The notes beneath the pieces are model-generated. The model saw nothing but the letters and a program-made list of their open reading frames with translations, was not told the origin of the DNA and ran no database searches. Positions 34,060 through 42,612 of a DNA stretch of 64,000 nt are shown one piece after another. This stretch comes from Natronorubrum daqingense (GTDB lineage Archaea; Halobacteriota; Halobacteria; Halobacteriales; Natrialbaceae): the NCBI RefSeq assembly GCF_001971705.1, contig NZ_CP019327.1:2418001-2482000 (forward strand). Reading direction: 5' to 3'. Numbering within the stretch: position 1 is the stretch's first letter; the number at the start of each line of letters is the position of its first letter. The translations under genes and the position numbers were made by a program.

Positions 34060-34353
34060 TCAAGCGACGTTAAAGCCGCGGTCCCGAAGGAACTCCTCGA
34101 TGCGGCCGGTGTGATTACCCTGGAGTTCGATCTGGCCGTCCTCGACAGTCCCACCACAAGCGAATTTGGACTTGAGGTCCGACGAGAGACTGTCTAAGTC
34201 GACGTCCTTCGGATCGAATCCTTCGACGATCGTTACCTCTTTACCGTATCTGCGCTCGTCAATGCGGATGTTGAGTTGCTGTTGTCCCTTGGCTACGTCC
34301 TCACAGACGCAGAGTTCCTCGGGCAGCCCGCACGTCGAGCAGACTTCCGACAT
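34060..34353 (-). CDS. Translation initiation factor eIF-1/SUI1
   Basis: The 97 aa protein has an N-terminal Cys motif [15 protein letters not shown], then the SUI1 fold ([50 protein letters not shown]). Archaeal aIF1 aids start-codon choice on the 30S subunit. A TATA-like element (TTTAATA, 34379-34385) lies about 29 nt before the ATG, so the transcript is probably leaderless. Confidence 0.92.
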   Translation of the reverse strand: MSEVCSTCGLPEELCVCEDVAKGQQQLNIRIDERRYGKEVTIVEGFDPKDVDLDSLSSDLKSKFACGGTVEDGQIELQGNHTGRIEEFLRDRGFNVA

Positions 34354-34378
34354 TACGTTCCATGATACGAAACGGCCA

Positions 34379-34385
34379 TATTAAA
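34379..34385 (-). promoter_or_regulatory. TATA element of SUI1
   Basis: TTTAATA on the minus strand, centred about 29 nt from the start codon, fits a leaderless archaeal promoter. Confidence 0.5.
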
Positions 34386-34449
34386 CACTATCGGGACCCA
34401 CATGCCCTCGCGTGGTTCTTTTTGAGCGTCCACCCCGTTTTCCCGGGCG

Positions 34450-36792
34450 TTATCTGCCCGGAAGGCGTTCGCGAGCCAGTTCGTCGACGGTTTCGATCGC
34501 CTCGTCGGCTTCGGTCCGACTGACTCCGCCGCCGTACACTGCCCGTTCGTATCGCTCGAGGACGATCTCACATCGCGAATCGAGCGTCTGATTGGAAGTC
34601 GTGCCGGGGGACTCGAGGGATCGGATGTACGTTCGGGCAGACTCCGACGGCTTCCGTGGGCGGTATTCGCGTGCGAGGAGTTCTTCGAGGCGGCGGAACG
34701 CTCGTTCGGCATCTCGGTCGGGGTCGCCTCGCCGTCGCTGCCAGTAGAGGCCGAGCGTCCGGCCGAGACGCGCCCTCGCGTCGACTCGGTACGCACTCGC
34801 GAGCACGCCGACGAGCGCGACGAGTGCAACTGCGGCCGTCTCTCGAGAGACGGCGAGCAGCGAGACGACGGTCTGAAGAATGCTCTCGTCATCGCCGTCG
34901 CTCGAGTCGCCCTCCTCGCTCGGTTCGGAGATGGTGTCGTCGTCGGTCTGATCCGAGTCGGACCCGTTCTCGTCGGGGTCGGTTTCGTTGGCCGCTGGAT
35001 CGTCGTCGGATCCGGGATCGGTCTCGTTCCAATCGTCTCCGTCGTCGCTGCCGTCGTCGTCACCGTGATCTGGCTCGCTCGAGTCGTCGCCCGACTCCTC
35101 GTCATCGTCGGTGATCGGTTCGTCCTCGCTCGAGTCGGTGTCGACGCCGCTGGCGCCGTCGGAGCGGGCCTGTTCGACGCTGTCAGTGTGTTCGTCCGCA
35201 CGGTCTGCCGGCGGCGTCGGCTCGAAGGCGACCCAGCCGTGATCCGGGAAGTAGACCTCGACCCAGGCGTGTGCGTCCGTGCCGCGGACGACGTGTTCGT
35301 CGTCGTCGACTTCCTGCCCGCTCGTGTAGCCGGTGACGTAGCGCGTCGGCACGTCTTCGGCGCGCAGCAGTTGGGTCATCGTCGTGGCGAAGTAGACGCA
35401 GTAGCCTTCGTTCATCTCGAAGAGGAACGCTTCGGCGACGTTACCGCTGGGCTGGTCGACGTCGAGGGAGTACTCCTTCGAGGTTCGCAGGTACTCCTCG
35501 ATGGCGACCGCCTTCTCGTAGGGAGTATCGGCGTCTTCGGTGAGTTCGGCTGCCCGATCTTCAAATTCGCTCGAGGTGCCTTCGGGCGTCTGGACGTAGT
35601 CGCTTTCGGCGATTTCGTCGGGGTAGTCGGTTCCCGCGTTCTCGAGTTCACTCGAGTCCGGATCGACGATGGCGCTCTCGACGGCGTAGCTATCGCCCTC
35701 GAGGACGCCCGAGGTCGGTTGCACGTGCCCGTGTGAACTGACTTCCGCGTGATCTGTGAGGTCGCCGTCGAGGGAGAGCGGTTGGCCTGCGGCCGGCATG
35801 ACGCCGAGGTCCGTCTCGGCGGTGACGACCTGCTCGACCTCGTCGTACTCGCCGGGTGGGTCCTCGAGCACGTCGTCGTTGTACTCGCTGCTCTCGCCGG
35901 TTCTGACCCACTCGTCGCCCGTGAAGCGATCGTAGACGCCGGTTCGCCAGTAGGCTGATTCCTCGGATTCGACGGTGAAGCGGACCTCCGGCGAGAGGTC
36001 GACTGCGCCGCTGATTCCGGAGCGATCGGAGGAGTAGTCGATCGTTCCCTCGAGCGAGCCGTCCTCGCCGCTTCCGGGGTGAGCCGGGCCGCTCGGGCCG
36101 CCGGGGACGAACGAAACCGACAGCGAGAGGACCATGATGAGCGCAAAACTGATCGCCAGCAGGTCGGCCTGGGCGATCGAACCATCGCGGCGCTCGAGTT
36201 CGCCGAAGGCGAGTGCGCCGAGTGCGCCGCTCGTGCCGAGAGCGGTGACGACCGTTCCCGCGTCGCCGGTGAGCACGAGGAAGAAGAGCGCGAAGCCCCC
36301 GGGGAGCACGGCGAGTCCATAGCGCCCGCGCACGGCGAGATACCACGAGAGGAAGATCGGAGCGGGGGCGAACGCGAGCGTCCAGACGCCCGCCTCGACC
36401 ATTCGGAGCAACGGCAATCCGGTGGCGAGTGCGATCGTATCCGCGACGATCGCATCCTGTGCCGAGAACACGACGGCGACGCCGACACCGCTGACCTCGA
36501 GGTAGTACGCGAAGCCGAGCGCGCCGGCGACGAGCGCGCCGACGACGGCCGTTCGCGGGCGGATCGTCCACGCGAGTACCGTCGCGCCGACGAGGACGGC
36601 TCCGACGAGGAGGTCGAGCGATCGCGTGCCGCCGACGACCAGTGTCACGTCCCGGAGGACGCTCACGTACGACGCCGTCAACACCAGCACGCATCCCAGC
36701 GCGAGCAGCCGGAACGTCCCGGGCCCGAACGCGCCGGTCGCGTCGAATCCGAGCGTCCGGTTGCCCGCGTGCGAGCGCGAATCCGTGCTCAT
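34450..36792 (-). CDS. TgpA-like transglutaminase membrane protein with C-terminal DUF4129
   Basis: The 780 aa protein has about seven N-terminal membrane helices (residues 28-235) and an outer domain. The transglutaminase core has Cys in NEGYCVYFATTMTQLL, His in TDAHAWVEVYFPDHGW, and the Asp that follows. An acidic Asp/Glu/Ser/Asn-rich linker spans about 535-640. One helix (about 655-680) and a DUF4129-type C terminus (AFRRLEELLAREYRPRKPSE) complete it. It overlaps the DUF58 gene by 4 bp and is the last gene of MoxR cluster 2. It probably processes or cross-links surface proteins; the substrate is unknown. Confidence 0.88.
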   Translation of the reverse strand: MSTDSRSHAGNRTLGFDATGAFGPGTFRLLALGCVLVLTASYVSVLRDVTLVVGGTRSLDLLVGAVLVGATVLAWTIRPRTAVVGALVAGALGFAYYLEVSGVGVAVVFSAQDAIVADTIALATGLPLLRMVEAGVWTLAFAPAPIFLSWYLAVRGRYGLAVLPGGFALFFLVLTGDAGTVVTALGTSGALGALAFGELERRDGSIAQADLLAISFALIMVLSLSVSFVPGGPSGPAHPGSGEDGSLEGTIDYSSDRSGISGAVDLSPEVRFTVESEESAYWRTGVYDRFTGDEWVRTGESSEYNDDVLEDPPGEYDEVEQVVTAETDLGVMPAAGQPLSLDGDLTDHAEVSSHGHVQPTSGVLEGDSYAVESAIVDPDSSELENAGTDYPDEIAESDYVQTPEGTSSEFEDRAAELTEDADTPYEKAVAIEEYLRTSKEYSLDVDQPSGNVAEAFLFEMNEGYCVYFATTMTQLLRAEDVPTRYVTGYTSGQEVDDDEHVVRGTDAHAWVEVYFPDHGWVAFEPTPPADRADEHTDSVEQARSDGASGVDTDSSEDEPITDDDEESGDDSSEPDHGDDDGSDDGDDWNETDPGSDDDPAANETDPDENGSDSDQTDDDTISEPSEEGDSSDGDDESILQTVVSLLAVSRETAAVALVALVGVLASAYRVDARARLGRTLGLYWQRRRGDPDRDAERAFRRLEELLAREYRPRKPSESARTYIRSLESPGTTSNQTLDSRCEIVLERYERAVYGGGVSRTEADEAIETVDELARERLPGR

Positions 36793-37907
36793 GACGTCCC
36801 CTCCGAACGACCGTCGTCGGTGCCGACGCCGATGTCGACTCGCTCGTTCACTGGGTGGTCTCCGGTGTCGCCTCCGCGGTTACCACCGATGAGGTCCACG
36901 AACTGGATCGTTCGGTCGTCGGTGGCGACGACCGTGCCGTCGCTGCCCGAGCGAATCCGGACGTCGGCTTCACGTCGATGGTCGTCGTCGATCGATCCCG
37001 GCTCGAGGAGGGCGAACGCCGTCAGCAACTCGCGTTGATGAGACGCGCTCGACCCCGGTTCGTACGAGCCGTCTGGAACCGTAACCCCGACGCGACTGTC
37101 CTCCTCGATGACGTGCATCGCGAGGCTCGCGAGCGCCGTCGCGAGCGTGTCGTCGGAACCGGGCTCACACTCCGCGGCGATGGTGATCGCCCCGTTCGCC
37201 TCACCCGTAGCGTACTCCGTGACGACGAGGTCGTCGCCGGGACGTTTCGCGGCGGATTTCCAGTGGACGTCCCGGAGCGAATCGCCGCGTTGGTACTCTC
37301 GGAGGTGGTCGAACTCCGTTCGGTCGGTGTACTCGCGCTCGACGACCCCCGCGAGCGCGTCGCCGGTTCCACGGCGAAGGTCGTGGACGCGGGGATAGAC
37401 GAGCGTCTTCCCCGTCTCGCCGACCGTGAACCGCTGTCTGAACAGGCCGAAGACGTCGGTGACGACCACCTCGAGCGGGCCGAGCGTGGCTTCCCCTCGA
37501 TCCGTGAATCGGACCTCGTAGCAAAATCGGTCGGTGCCTTCGAGCGTCGTCGTCGCCGCAACGGGGGTGTCGTCCTCGAGGTCGACCTCGAGCGAACCGG
37601 TCTCGACACCGTCGGTGGCGACGACTCGTTCGCCGAGTACGTCGCGGACGGTCGCCGAGACGGCCCGCTCGGTCTCGAGTTCGATCTCGACGGTCCGCTC
37701 GTCGTCAACGAATCCGTTGGAAATCGGTGCGCGGGTGACTTCGGGCGGCGAGGTCCGCACGACGGTCACTGCGGCGATCGCGAAAACGACGAGTAGCGGT
37801 GTGACGATCGCGTTCAGGGCTCGCGGGCCGTAGCGCCAGGACAGACCGAACGCGACGACGAGGACGGCGAGTGCGCTCCAGGCGCGGATCGTCGGTCGCA
37901 TTGTCAC
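36789..37907 (-). CDS. DUF58 domain protein (cluster 2)
   Basis: The 372 aa protein has two N-terminal membrane helices (about 8-48), a middle beta region with VVVTDVFGLFRQRFTVGE, and the DUF58 motif FDHLREYQRGDSLRDVHWKSAAKR-like stretch at about 213-236. It is coupled by ATGA overlaps to the MoxR gene before it and the transglutaminase gene after it. Unlike the cluster 1 protein it lacks the long middle domain. Confidence 0.88.
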   Translation of the reverse strand: MTMRPTIRAWSALAVLVVAFGLSWRYGPRALNAIVTPLLVVFAIAAVTVVRTSPPEVTRAPISNGFVDDERTVEIELETERAVSATVRDVLGERVVATDGVETGSLEVDLEDDTPVAATTTLEGTDRFCYEVRFTDRGEATLGPLEVVVTDVFGLFRQRFTVGETGKTLVYPRVHDLRRGTGDALAGVVEREYTDRTEFDHLREYQRGDSLRDVHWKSAAKRPGDDLVVTEYATGEANGAITIAAECEPGSDDTLATALASLAMHVIEEDSRVGVTVPDGSYEPGSSASHQRELLTAFALLEPGSIDDDHRREADVRIRSGSDGTVVATDDRTIQFVDLIGGNRGGDTGDHPVNERVDIGVGTDDGRSEGTS

Positions 37908-38878
37908 TCGACCGGAACGTCCTCGAGTGCCGCGTCGACGACAGACTCGCCGTCGCGGTCACGCCCGTTCGTTTTGATTCGATGCGGGAGGACGACCGGC
38001 GCTTCGTACTGGAGGTCGTCCGGAACGACGTAATCCCGGCCGTTCACGGCGGCTCGAGCCTGTCCGGCGCGGAGGAGTGAGATCGTGGCGCGCGGACTGA
38101 CGCCGATGTGTGCGTGTTCGCGGGTGTAGTTCGCCAGTCGCGTCGCGTACGCTCGAACGGGCTCCTCGACGCGCGTCCGCGCGACGGTCGCGCGAGCGGC
38201 GACGAGCGTCTCGAGGTCGGTCACCGCCTCGAGGTCGTCGATGGGGTGGTTGCCGACCGTGCGGCCGAGCAGTTCGGTTTCCGCCTCGGGGTCGGGGTAG
38301 CCCAATCGGAGTTTCTTCGTGAACCGATCGACTTCGGCGAACGGCAGGTCGTACGTGCGATTCGGCTCGACGGCGTTCTGGGTCGCGATGACGGTGAACG
38401 GATCGGGCAGGTCGCGCGTCTCGCCGTCGACGGTGACCTGAACCTCTTCCATGGCCTCGAGCAGCGCGGATTGGGTCTTCGGCGGGGCGCGGTTGATCTC
38501 GTCGCCGAGGACGATATTTCCGAAGACGGGACCGGGCTGGAACTCGAACTCTCGGGTCTTCTGATTGAAGACGTTGACGCCGGTCACGTCGGCGGGAAGG
38601 AGGTCGGGCGTGAACTGAACCCGGCGGAACGTACAGTCGACGGAGGTCGCGATCGAACGGGCGAGCATCGTTTTGCCGACGCCGGGCACGTCGTCCAGCA
38701 GGACGTGTCCGCGTGCGAGCATCGTCGTCACGACGTGTTCGATTGCCGCTTCGTGGCCGACGATCACGTCGCCGACGTTCGACTCGATGTCCGCACAGAG
38801 CTCGGCGACTGCCTCGACCTCGAGCGTCTCGGTACTCGTCGATTGTTCGATCTGTGGTGGCGGGCTGGCGTCAGTCAT
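37904..38878 (-). CDS. MoxR-family AAA+ ATPase (cluster 2)
   Basis: The 324 aa protein has Walker A DDVPGVGKTMLARS, Walker B VLGDEINRAPPK, sensor 1 FTVIATQNAVEPNRTYDLP and sensor 2 GVSPRATISLL. It is first in the order MoxR-DUF58-transglutaminase, the classical arrangement. It is a paralogue of the ATPase at 12017-12967, with a different N-terminal stretch. Confidence 0.92.
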   Translation of the reverse strand: MTDASPPPQIEQSTSTETLEVEAVAELCADIESNVGDVIVGHEAAIEHVVTTMLARGHVLLDDVPGVGKTMLARSIATSVDCTFRRVQFTPDLLPADVTGVNVFNQKTREFEFQPGPVFGNIVLGDEINRAPPKTQSALLEAMEEVQVTVDGETRDLPDPFTVIATQNAVEPNRTYDLPFAEVDRFTKKLRLGYPDPEAETELLGRTVGNHPIDDLEAVTDLETLVAARATVARTRVEEPVRAYATRLANYTREHAHIGVSPRATISLLRAGQARAAVNGRDYVVPDDLQYEAPVVLPHRIKTNGRDRDGESVVDAALEDVPVE

Positions 38879-39070
38879 CGGTGGCGCAGACAGAAACGGG
38901 GGCCCTCTCTCCTCTCATCAATACGTCATTTGGGGTTCCGGGACATATGCTTTGCGTCGGGTTACTCGTCTCTCGGCGGAGACGGGTCTACCGTTCGTGA
39001 GCGCGTGAAAATGTGGTTGCGGTGCTAGGCACCTGACACTCAGAGAACGATACCACTACCGAGTCTCGTC

Positions 39071-39265
39071 TTACAGACGTTCGACGTTCGTCGCTCGCGG
39101 GCCTTTCTCGGCCTCGACGATTTCGAACTCGAGTTCCTGGCCCTCTTCGAGGTCAGGACCGCCGATGTCTTCCATGTGGAAGAACACGTCCTCGTCTGCG
39201 TCGTCAGTTTCGATGAATCCGTAGCCGCCGGTGTCGTTGAAGAAGTCGACCGTACCTTGCGCCAT
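39071..39265 (-). CDS. cspA: Cold-shock domain protein
   Basis: The 64 aa protein is a single cold-shock OB domain. The RNA-binding motifs are visible as GYGFIETDD (RNP1 position) and DVFFHMEDI (RNP2 position), though RNP1 has Tyr/Phe-Ile in place of the bacterial KGFGFI. It binds single-stranded RNA or DNA and probably acts as an RNA chaperone. The start at 39265 gives MAQGTVDFFNDTGGYGF. Confidence 0.93.
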   Translation of the reverse strand: MAQGTVDFFNDTGGYGFIETDDADEDVFFHMEDIGGPDLEEGQELEFEIVEAEKGPRATNVERL

Positions 39266-39290
39266 TGCACGTGGATGTACTCGCGAAGGA

Positions 39291-39300
39291 AATATAAGTT
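39291..39300 (-). promoter_or_regulatory. TATA element of cspA
   Basis: AACTTATATT on the minus strand is centred about 30 nt before the start codon at 39265, so a leaderless transcript is likely. Confidence 0.5.
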
Positions 39301-39361
39301 TTCGGGGGTAGCCACCGTCCACGTCCGAGATGAGCCGGGAGAACGTCTTTCCGTCCGACGA

Positions 39362-39670
39362 TTACCAGGGCTTACAAGCCGGACAGACGAACTCGCCGTC
39401 GACGCGCCAGGCCCGTTCCGTCGCCGCCTCACAGTGGCCACAGGTGTACGACCCCCAGGCGAACGTCGTCCGTGGCGCTTCGACGGTATGCTGTGGTTCT
39501 TCGATGGTATCGCGCTCGAGTTCGTCGTCGGTTTGCTCATCTGCTCGAGTAGGTGCCTTGCTGGATTCGCTGGATTCGTCGGACTCGCCGCTCGTGTCAG
39601 ACTCGTCGGCCTCGGTGCCGGCGTCGGAACCGGGCGAACTGAAATCCGAAAGCGTCGCGTCGTCGGTCAC
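39362..39670 (-). CDS. Small zinc-ribbon protein with acidic N terminus (DUF7573-like)
   Basis: The 102 aa protein starts at a GTG (VTDDATLSDFSSPGSDAG) and has a long Ser/Asp/Glu-rich stretch. The C-terminal zinc ribbon has two CxxC pairs (TCGHCEAAT and FVCPACKPW). The GTG was chosen over upstream ATG codons because the encoded upstream residues are arginine-rich and overlap the promoter of the gene at 39793. Function unknown. Confidence 0.65.
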   Translation of the reverse strand: MTDDATLSDFSSPGSDAGTEADESDTSGESDESSESSKAPTRADEQTDDELERDTIEEPQHTVEAPRTTFAWGSYTCGHCEAATERAWRVDGEFVCPACKPW

Positions 39671-39792
39671 GGCCTGACGTACGGAGACGACAGGCTTAGG
39701 TTCTGTGCCCGATAGCTCGCCCGCCCCGCCGATTCGTCGAAACCCGACTACGGACCGGCACCGCCAAGTATGATCGGTGACAACCCCTCCGT

Positions 39793-39993
39793 ATGGATAC
39801 TGTGACACCGATGAACGTGATCGTCGACAACATCGTCGAGATGAACGAATACTTCGCCGACGTCGCGATGGGCGAGGGAATCGCTCCGCTGCTCGTCCTG
39901 GTTGGGACGCTCATGATCGTCTTCTCGCTCGGTGTCTTCGGCATCCTCACGCTCGGCGCGATCGGCAGCCTCTTCTCGTCGTCCTCGAGTTAA
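39793..39993 (+). CDS. Small single-helix membrane protein
   Basis: The 66 aa protein has an acidic N-terminal part and one or two hydrophobic helices (about 31-60: LVLVGTLMIVFSLGVFGIL), ending in a Ser run. Small proteins of this form are common in haloarchaea. No function can be given. Confidence 0.55.
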   Translation: MDTVTPMNVIVDNIVEMNEYFADVAMGEGIAPLLVLVGTLMIVFSLGVFGILTLGAIGSLFSSSSS

Positions 39994-40023
39994 TCGGGTT
40001 TCGGCTTCGACGCCCGTTCAGCG

Positions 40024-41139
40024 TTATCTGTCCGCCGTCGCGATGGACAGCGCCTCGCTCGCACGCTCGATTGCGTCCTCGAGGTCCGGCCCCAGCGGCG
40101 AGCCGACGACGATGCCGTCGACGTGCTCGAGGGCGGCCTCGAATCTGTCTGCGACGGTGTCGGTCGTCCCGGCGATGCAGAACGCGTCGATCATCGCGGG
40201 CGTGACGCGACCGAACGCTTCGGTCAGTTCGCCCCGCTCTAAGGCGTCGCTCACTGCTCCTGCCGCCTCGCGATCGATGCCGTGGCGCTCGAGAACTGGT
40301 TCGGCCGCCCCGCCGACGATGAACGCGACTGGCGGCCGTGCGGCCTCCCGCGCCGCGTCTTCGTCGCCGGCGACGCTGACGCTGGCGAACGCGAGCGACT
40401 CGAAGGGGCCGTACTCGTCCGGTCGCTCGTCCAGACCCTGCTCGAGTTGGCCCGCTGCCCACTCGAGATCTCGCGGATGGGCGGCGTTGATCAACACGCC
40501 GTCCGCGTGTTTCGCGCTCATCCGAAGCATGTGCGGGCCCTGCGCGCCGACGTAGGTCGGAATCTTCTCAGAGGGGGGATCGAGGTTTAACGAGGCGTCT
40601 CTGGCCGTTACGACGCCCTCGCGCGTCACCGTCTCGCCGTCCCAGAGGTCCGCTGCGAGTGTGAACGTCTCGAGGACCCGCCGAAGCGGCTTTTCCCGCT
40701 CGATGCCGAGATTCGCCAGCGTGGAGCGGTCGCCGGCCCCGACGCCGAAGACGGCCCGTCCGTCGCTGATCTCGTCGATCGTTGCCGTCTGGGCGGCGAG
40801 TTTCACCGGATGCGTTTCGTAGGGGTTGACGACGCCCGGCCCGAGTCGAATGTCGTCGGTCGCCGCGGCCATCTGCGAGAGCGTCACGAACGGGTCGCGA
40901 TTGAAGTAGTGACTGCTCGCCAGGGCCACGTCGAAGCCCTCGTCCTCGGCGAGAGAAGCCAGCGAGGCGACCTTTTCTGGCGGATGCTCCGGCGTAAGTT
41001 CGATCCCCCACGTCACATCGTTTGCGTCGTTCGCGTCCGTTGCGTCCGTCGTGTCGTCGGTATCGTTCGTGTCGTTCACGTTGTTGGTGTCGTTCGCGTC
41101 GTCCGTCGCCCGCGTTTCAGTCGGTGTCTCAGCTGTCAT
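40024..41139 (-). CDS. mer: F420-dependent methylene-H4MPT reductase-like protein (LLM family)
   Basis: The 371 aa protein belongs to the F420-dependent luciferase-like family. Blocks include WGIELTPEHPPEKVASLASLAEDEGFD, ALASSHYFNRDPFVTLSQMAAATDDIRLGPGV, and FGVGAGDRSTLANLGIE. This fits the Mer-type enzymes that reduce methylene-tetrahydro(methano/)pterin with F420H2. Residues 12-42 are a run of Asp/Asn/Thr repeats not usual in the family. It overlaps the cofE gene by 4 bp, directly linking cofactor synthesis and use. Confidence 0.85.
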   Translation of the reverse strand: MTAETPTETRATDDANDTNNVNDTNDTDDTTDATDANDANDVTWGIELTPEHPPEKVASLASLAEDEGFDVALASSHYFNRDPFVTLSQMAAATDDIRLGPGVVNPYETHPVKLAAQTATIDEISDGRAVFGVGAGDRSTLANLGIEREKPLRRVLETFTLAADLWDGETVTREGVVTARDASLNLDPPSEKIPTYVGAQGPHMLRMSAKHADGVLINAAHPRDLEWAAGQLEQGLDERPDEYGPFESLAFASVSVAGDEDAAREAARPPVAFIVGGAAEPVLERHGIDREAAGAVSDALERGELTEAFGRVTPAMIDAFCIAGTTDTVADRFEAALEHVDGIVVGSPLGPDLEDAIERASEALSIATADR

Positions 41140-41906
41140 TCGTCGAACCTCCAGTTTCGGAGCGCGTCCCGAACGAGGTCGTCTTCGACCGCTCTGAACA
41201 GTTCGTCGCTGCCCTCGAGGTCGCCGAACTCCCAGTCGCGGACGACGACGACGGGCGTGCCGTCGGCTCCCTCGCCGGTCACGAGATTCGCGGCCGAGGC
41301 GAGTTCGTCGACGACGGACTGGACCGTCACGCCGAGTTCGTGGCCGTCGCGGTCGAGTTCGCCGCGCCAGTCTCGACTCGCGGGCATGCCGGCCCACCCG
41401 ATCGCGACGCCGCGCTGGCCGTGTCGGAACGGGCGACCGCACGTGTCGGTGACGATCACGGCGACGTCCTCGAGTCCGCGTTTCTCGAGGCCCGATCGAA
41501 TTCGCTCGGCGCTCTCGCTCGGTTTCTTCGGTAACAAGAGGAGGTCGTGATCCGGCACGTTCGACTGGTCGATCCCTGCGTTCGGGCAGATGTGTCCGAA
41601 TCGGGTCTCAGTCAACAAGAACGGTGCCTCGATCAGCACCTCCGAACTCTCGTCGAGGATCGCCTGTGCGAATCGTGGGTCTTTCTCTTCGCCCGTCACC
41701 GCCTCGAGTCGCTTGGCGATCTCGCGCGCCCGGCCGCTGACGGGGTAGTCCGCGAAGTCCGCCGTTCGCCCCTCGGCTTTCGAGACGATCGTGCTCGCGA
41801 CGGTGAGCACGTCGCCGGGCTCGAGGCTCGCCCGATCCGCGACGAGTTCGGCGATATCGTCACCGGGACGGACCTCGGGCAGATCCATCACTGGGGTACA
41901 TTCCAT
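41136..41906 (-). CDS. cofE: Coenzyme F420-0:L-glutamate ligase
   Basis: The 256 aa protein adds gamma-linked glutamates to F420-0 with GTP. Family blocks are present: LPEVRPGDDIAELVADR, VLTVASTIVSKAEG, GHICPNAGIDQSNVPDH, IVTDTCGRPFRHGQRGVAIGWAGM, and DELASAANLVTGEG. Asp and Glu ligands for two metals are conserved in these. The stop overlaps the mer start by 4 bp, so the two are translationally coupled. Confidence 0.92.
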   Translation of the reverse strand: MECTPVMDLPEVRPGDDIAELVADRASLEPGDVLTVASTIVSKAEGRTADFADYPVSGRAREIAKRLEAVTGEEKDPRFAQAILDESSEVLIEAPFLLTETRFGHICPNAGIDQSNVPDHDLLLLPKKPSESAERIRSGLEKRGLEDVAVIVTDTCGRPFRHGQRGVAIGWAGMPASRDWRGELDRDGHELGVTVQSVVDELASAANLVTGEGADGTPVVVVRDWEFGDLEGSDELFRAVEDDLVRDALRNWRFDE

Positions 41907-42038
41907 ACCGGTGAGAGGGCTAGCGTCGCCAAAAACGCACCGTCACCGGATAATCGAGCCAGTGTCGGCAGTGTCTGGGACTATCGAACGAGCGGTGTGG
42001 CTGTCGACCGGCAGTCGAGACCCCGAAACAGCCGCCAC

Positions 42039-42296
42039 TCAGGAAGCTGATTCGACCTCGAGTCCGGCCGCTCTCCCCTCGAGATAGGCCTCGATTCCAC
42101 GAAACAGCACCTGATACGAGAACCACAGTCCGAGGATTCCGACGACACTGACAGCGACGGTACCGAGCGGCGCAAACAAGTCGACAGCGTATATCGCTCC
42201 GAAGAAGGTGAAAACGAGAATCAGCAGCGACCGAGTGAAGACCCAGTTTGCAATCTCCGCAGGTGAATGAGTTGGTTCCGGTTCGAACGCTTTCAT
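42039..42296 (-). CDS. Small two-helix membrane protein
   Basis: The 85 aa protein starts MKAFEPEPTHSPAEIANWVF and has two hydrophobic helices (about 17-38 and 41-62), then an Ala/Glu-rich tail. It stands alone and no family is recognised. The start at 42296 was preferred because the ATG further upstream adds only residues encoded in the apparent promoter. Confidence 0.5.
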   Translation of the reverse strand: MKAFEPEPTHSPAEIANWVFTRSLLILVFTFFGAIYAVDLFAPLGTVAVSVVGILGLWFSYQVLFRGIEAYLEGRAAGLEVESAS

Positions 42297-42612
42297 ACAA
42301 TCAATTGATGGTTCTGGTATAACTGAGCTGGGAATTATGAATTCCACTCGAGAGACGATACTCCGCCCGAGCAGGATACTCCGCCCTAACGGACGGAACG
42401 CTGCTCGAGGATCCCGCCGTCTGGCGCGGGAAACGAGCGAGACGGCGAGACGTAAAATCGGTATTTACCACCGCGTTAGCCGAGGATGGGGAATTTCGGC
42501 ACGTTTCGACCGGCCGTTCGCTGTCGACTCGCAGGTCCTCGAGTTCGACGTCGAACCCGGGTCAGTGAAGCAGGCTGTCGGTGGTGCAGGCGGAGGAGTC
42601 GGTGTTCATCGA
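42297..42612. other. Gene-free stretch of about 316 bp
   Basis: No convincing gene is seen. A 12-bp direct repeat, GATACTCCGCCC, occurs at 42356-42367 and again about 20 bp later. The rest is GC-rich and may hold the end of the hyuB transcript. Confidence 0.5.
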
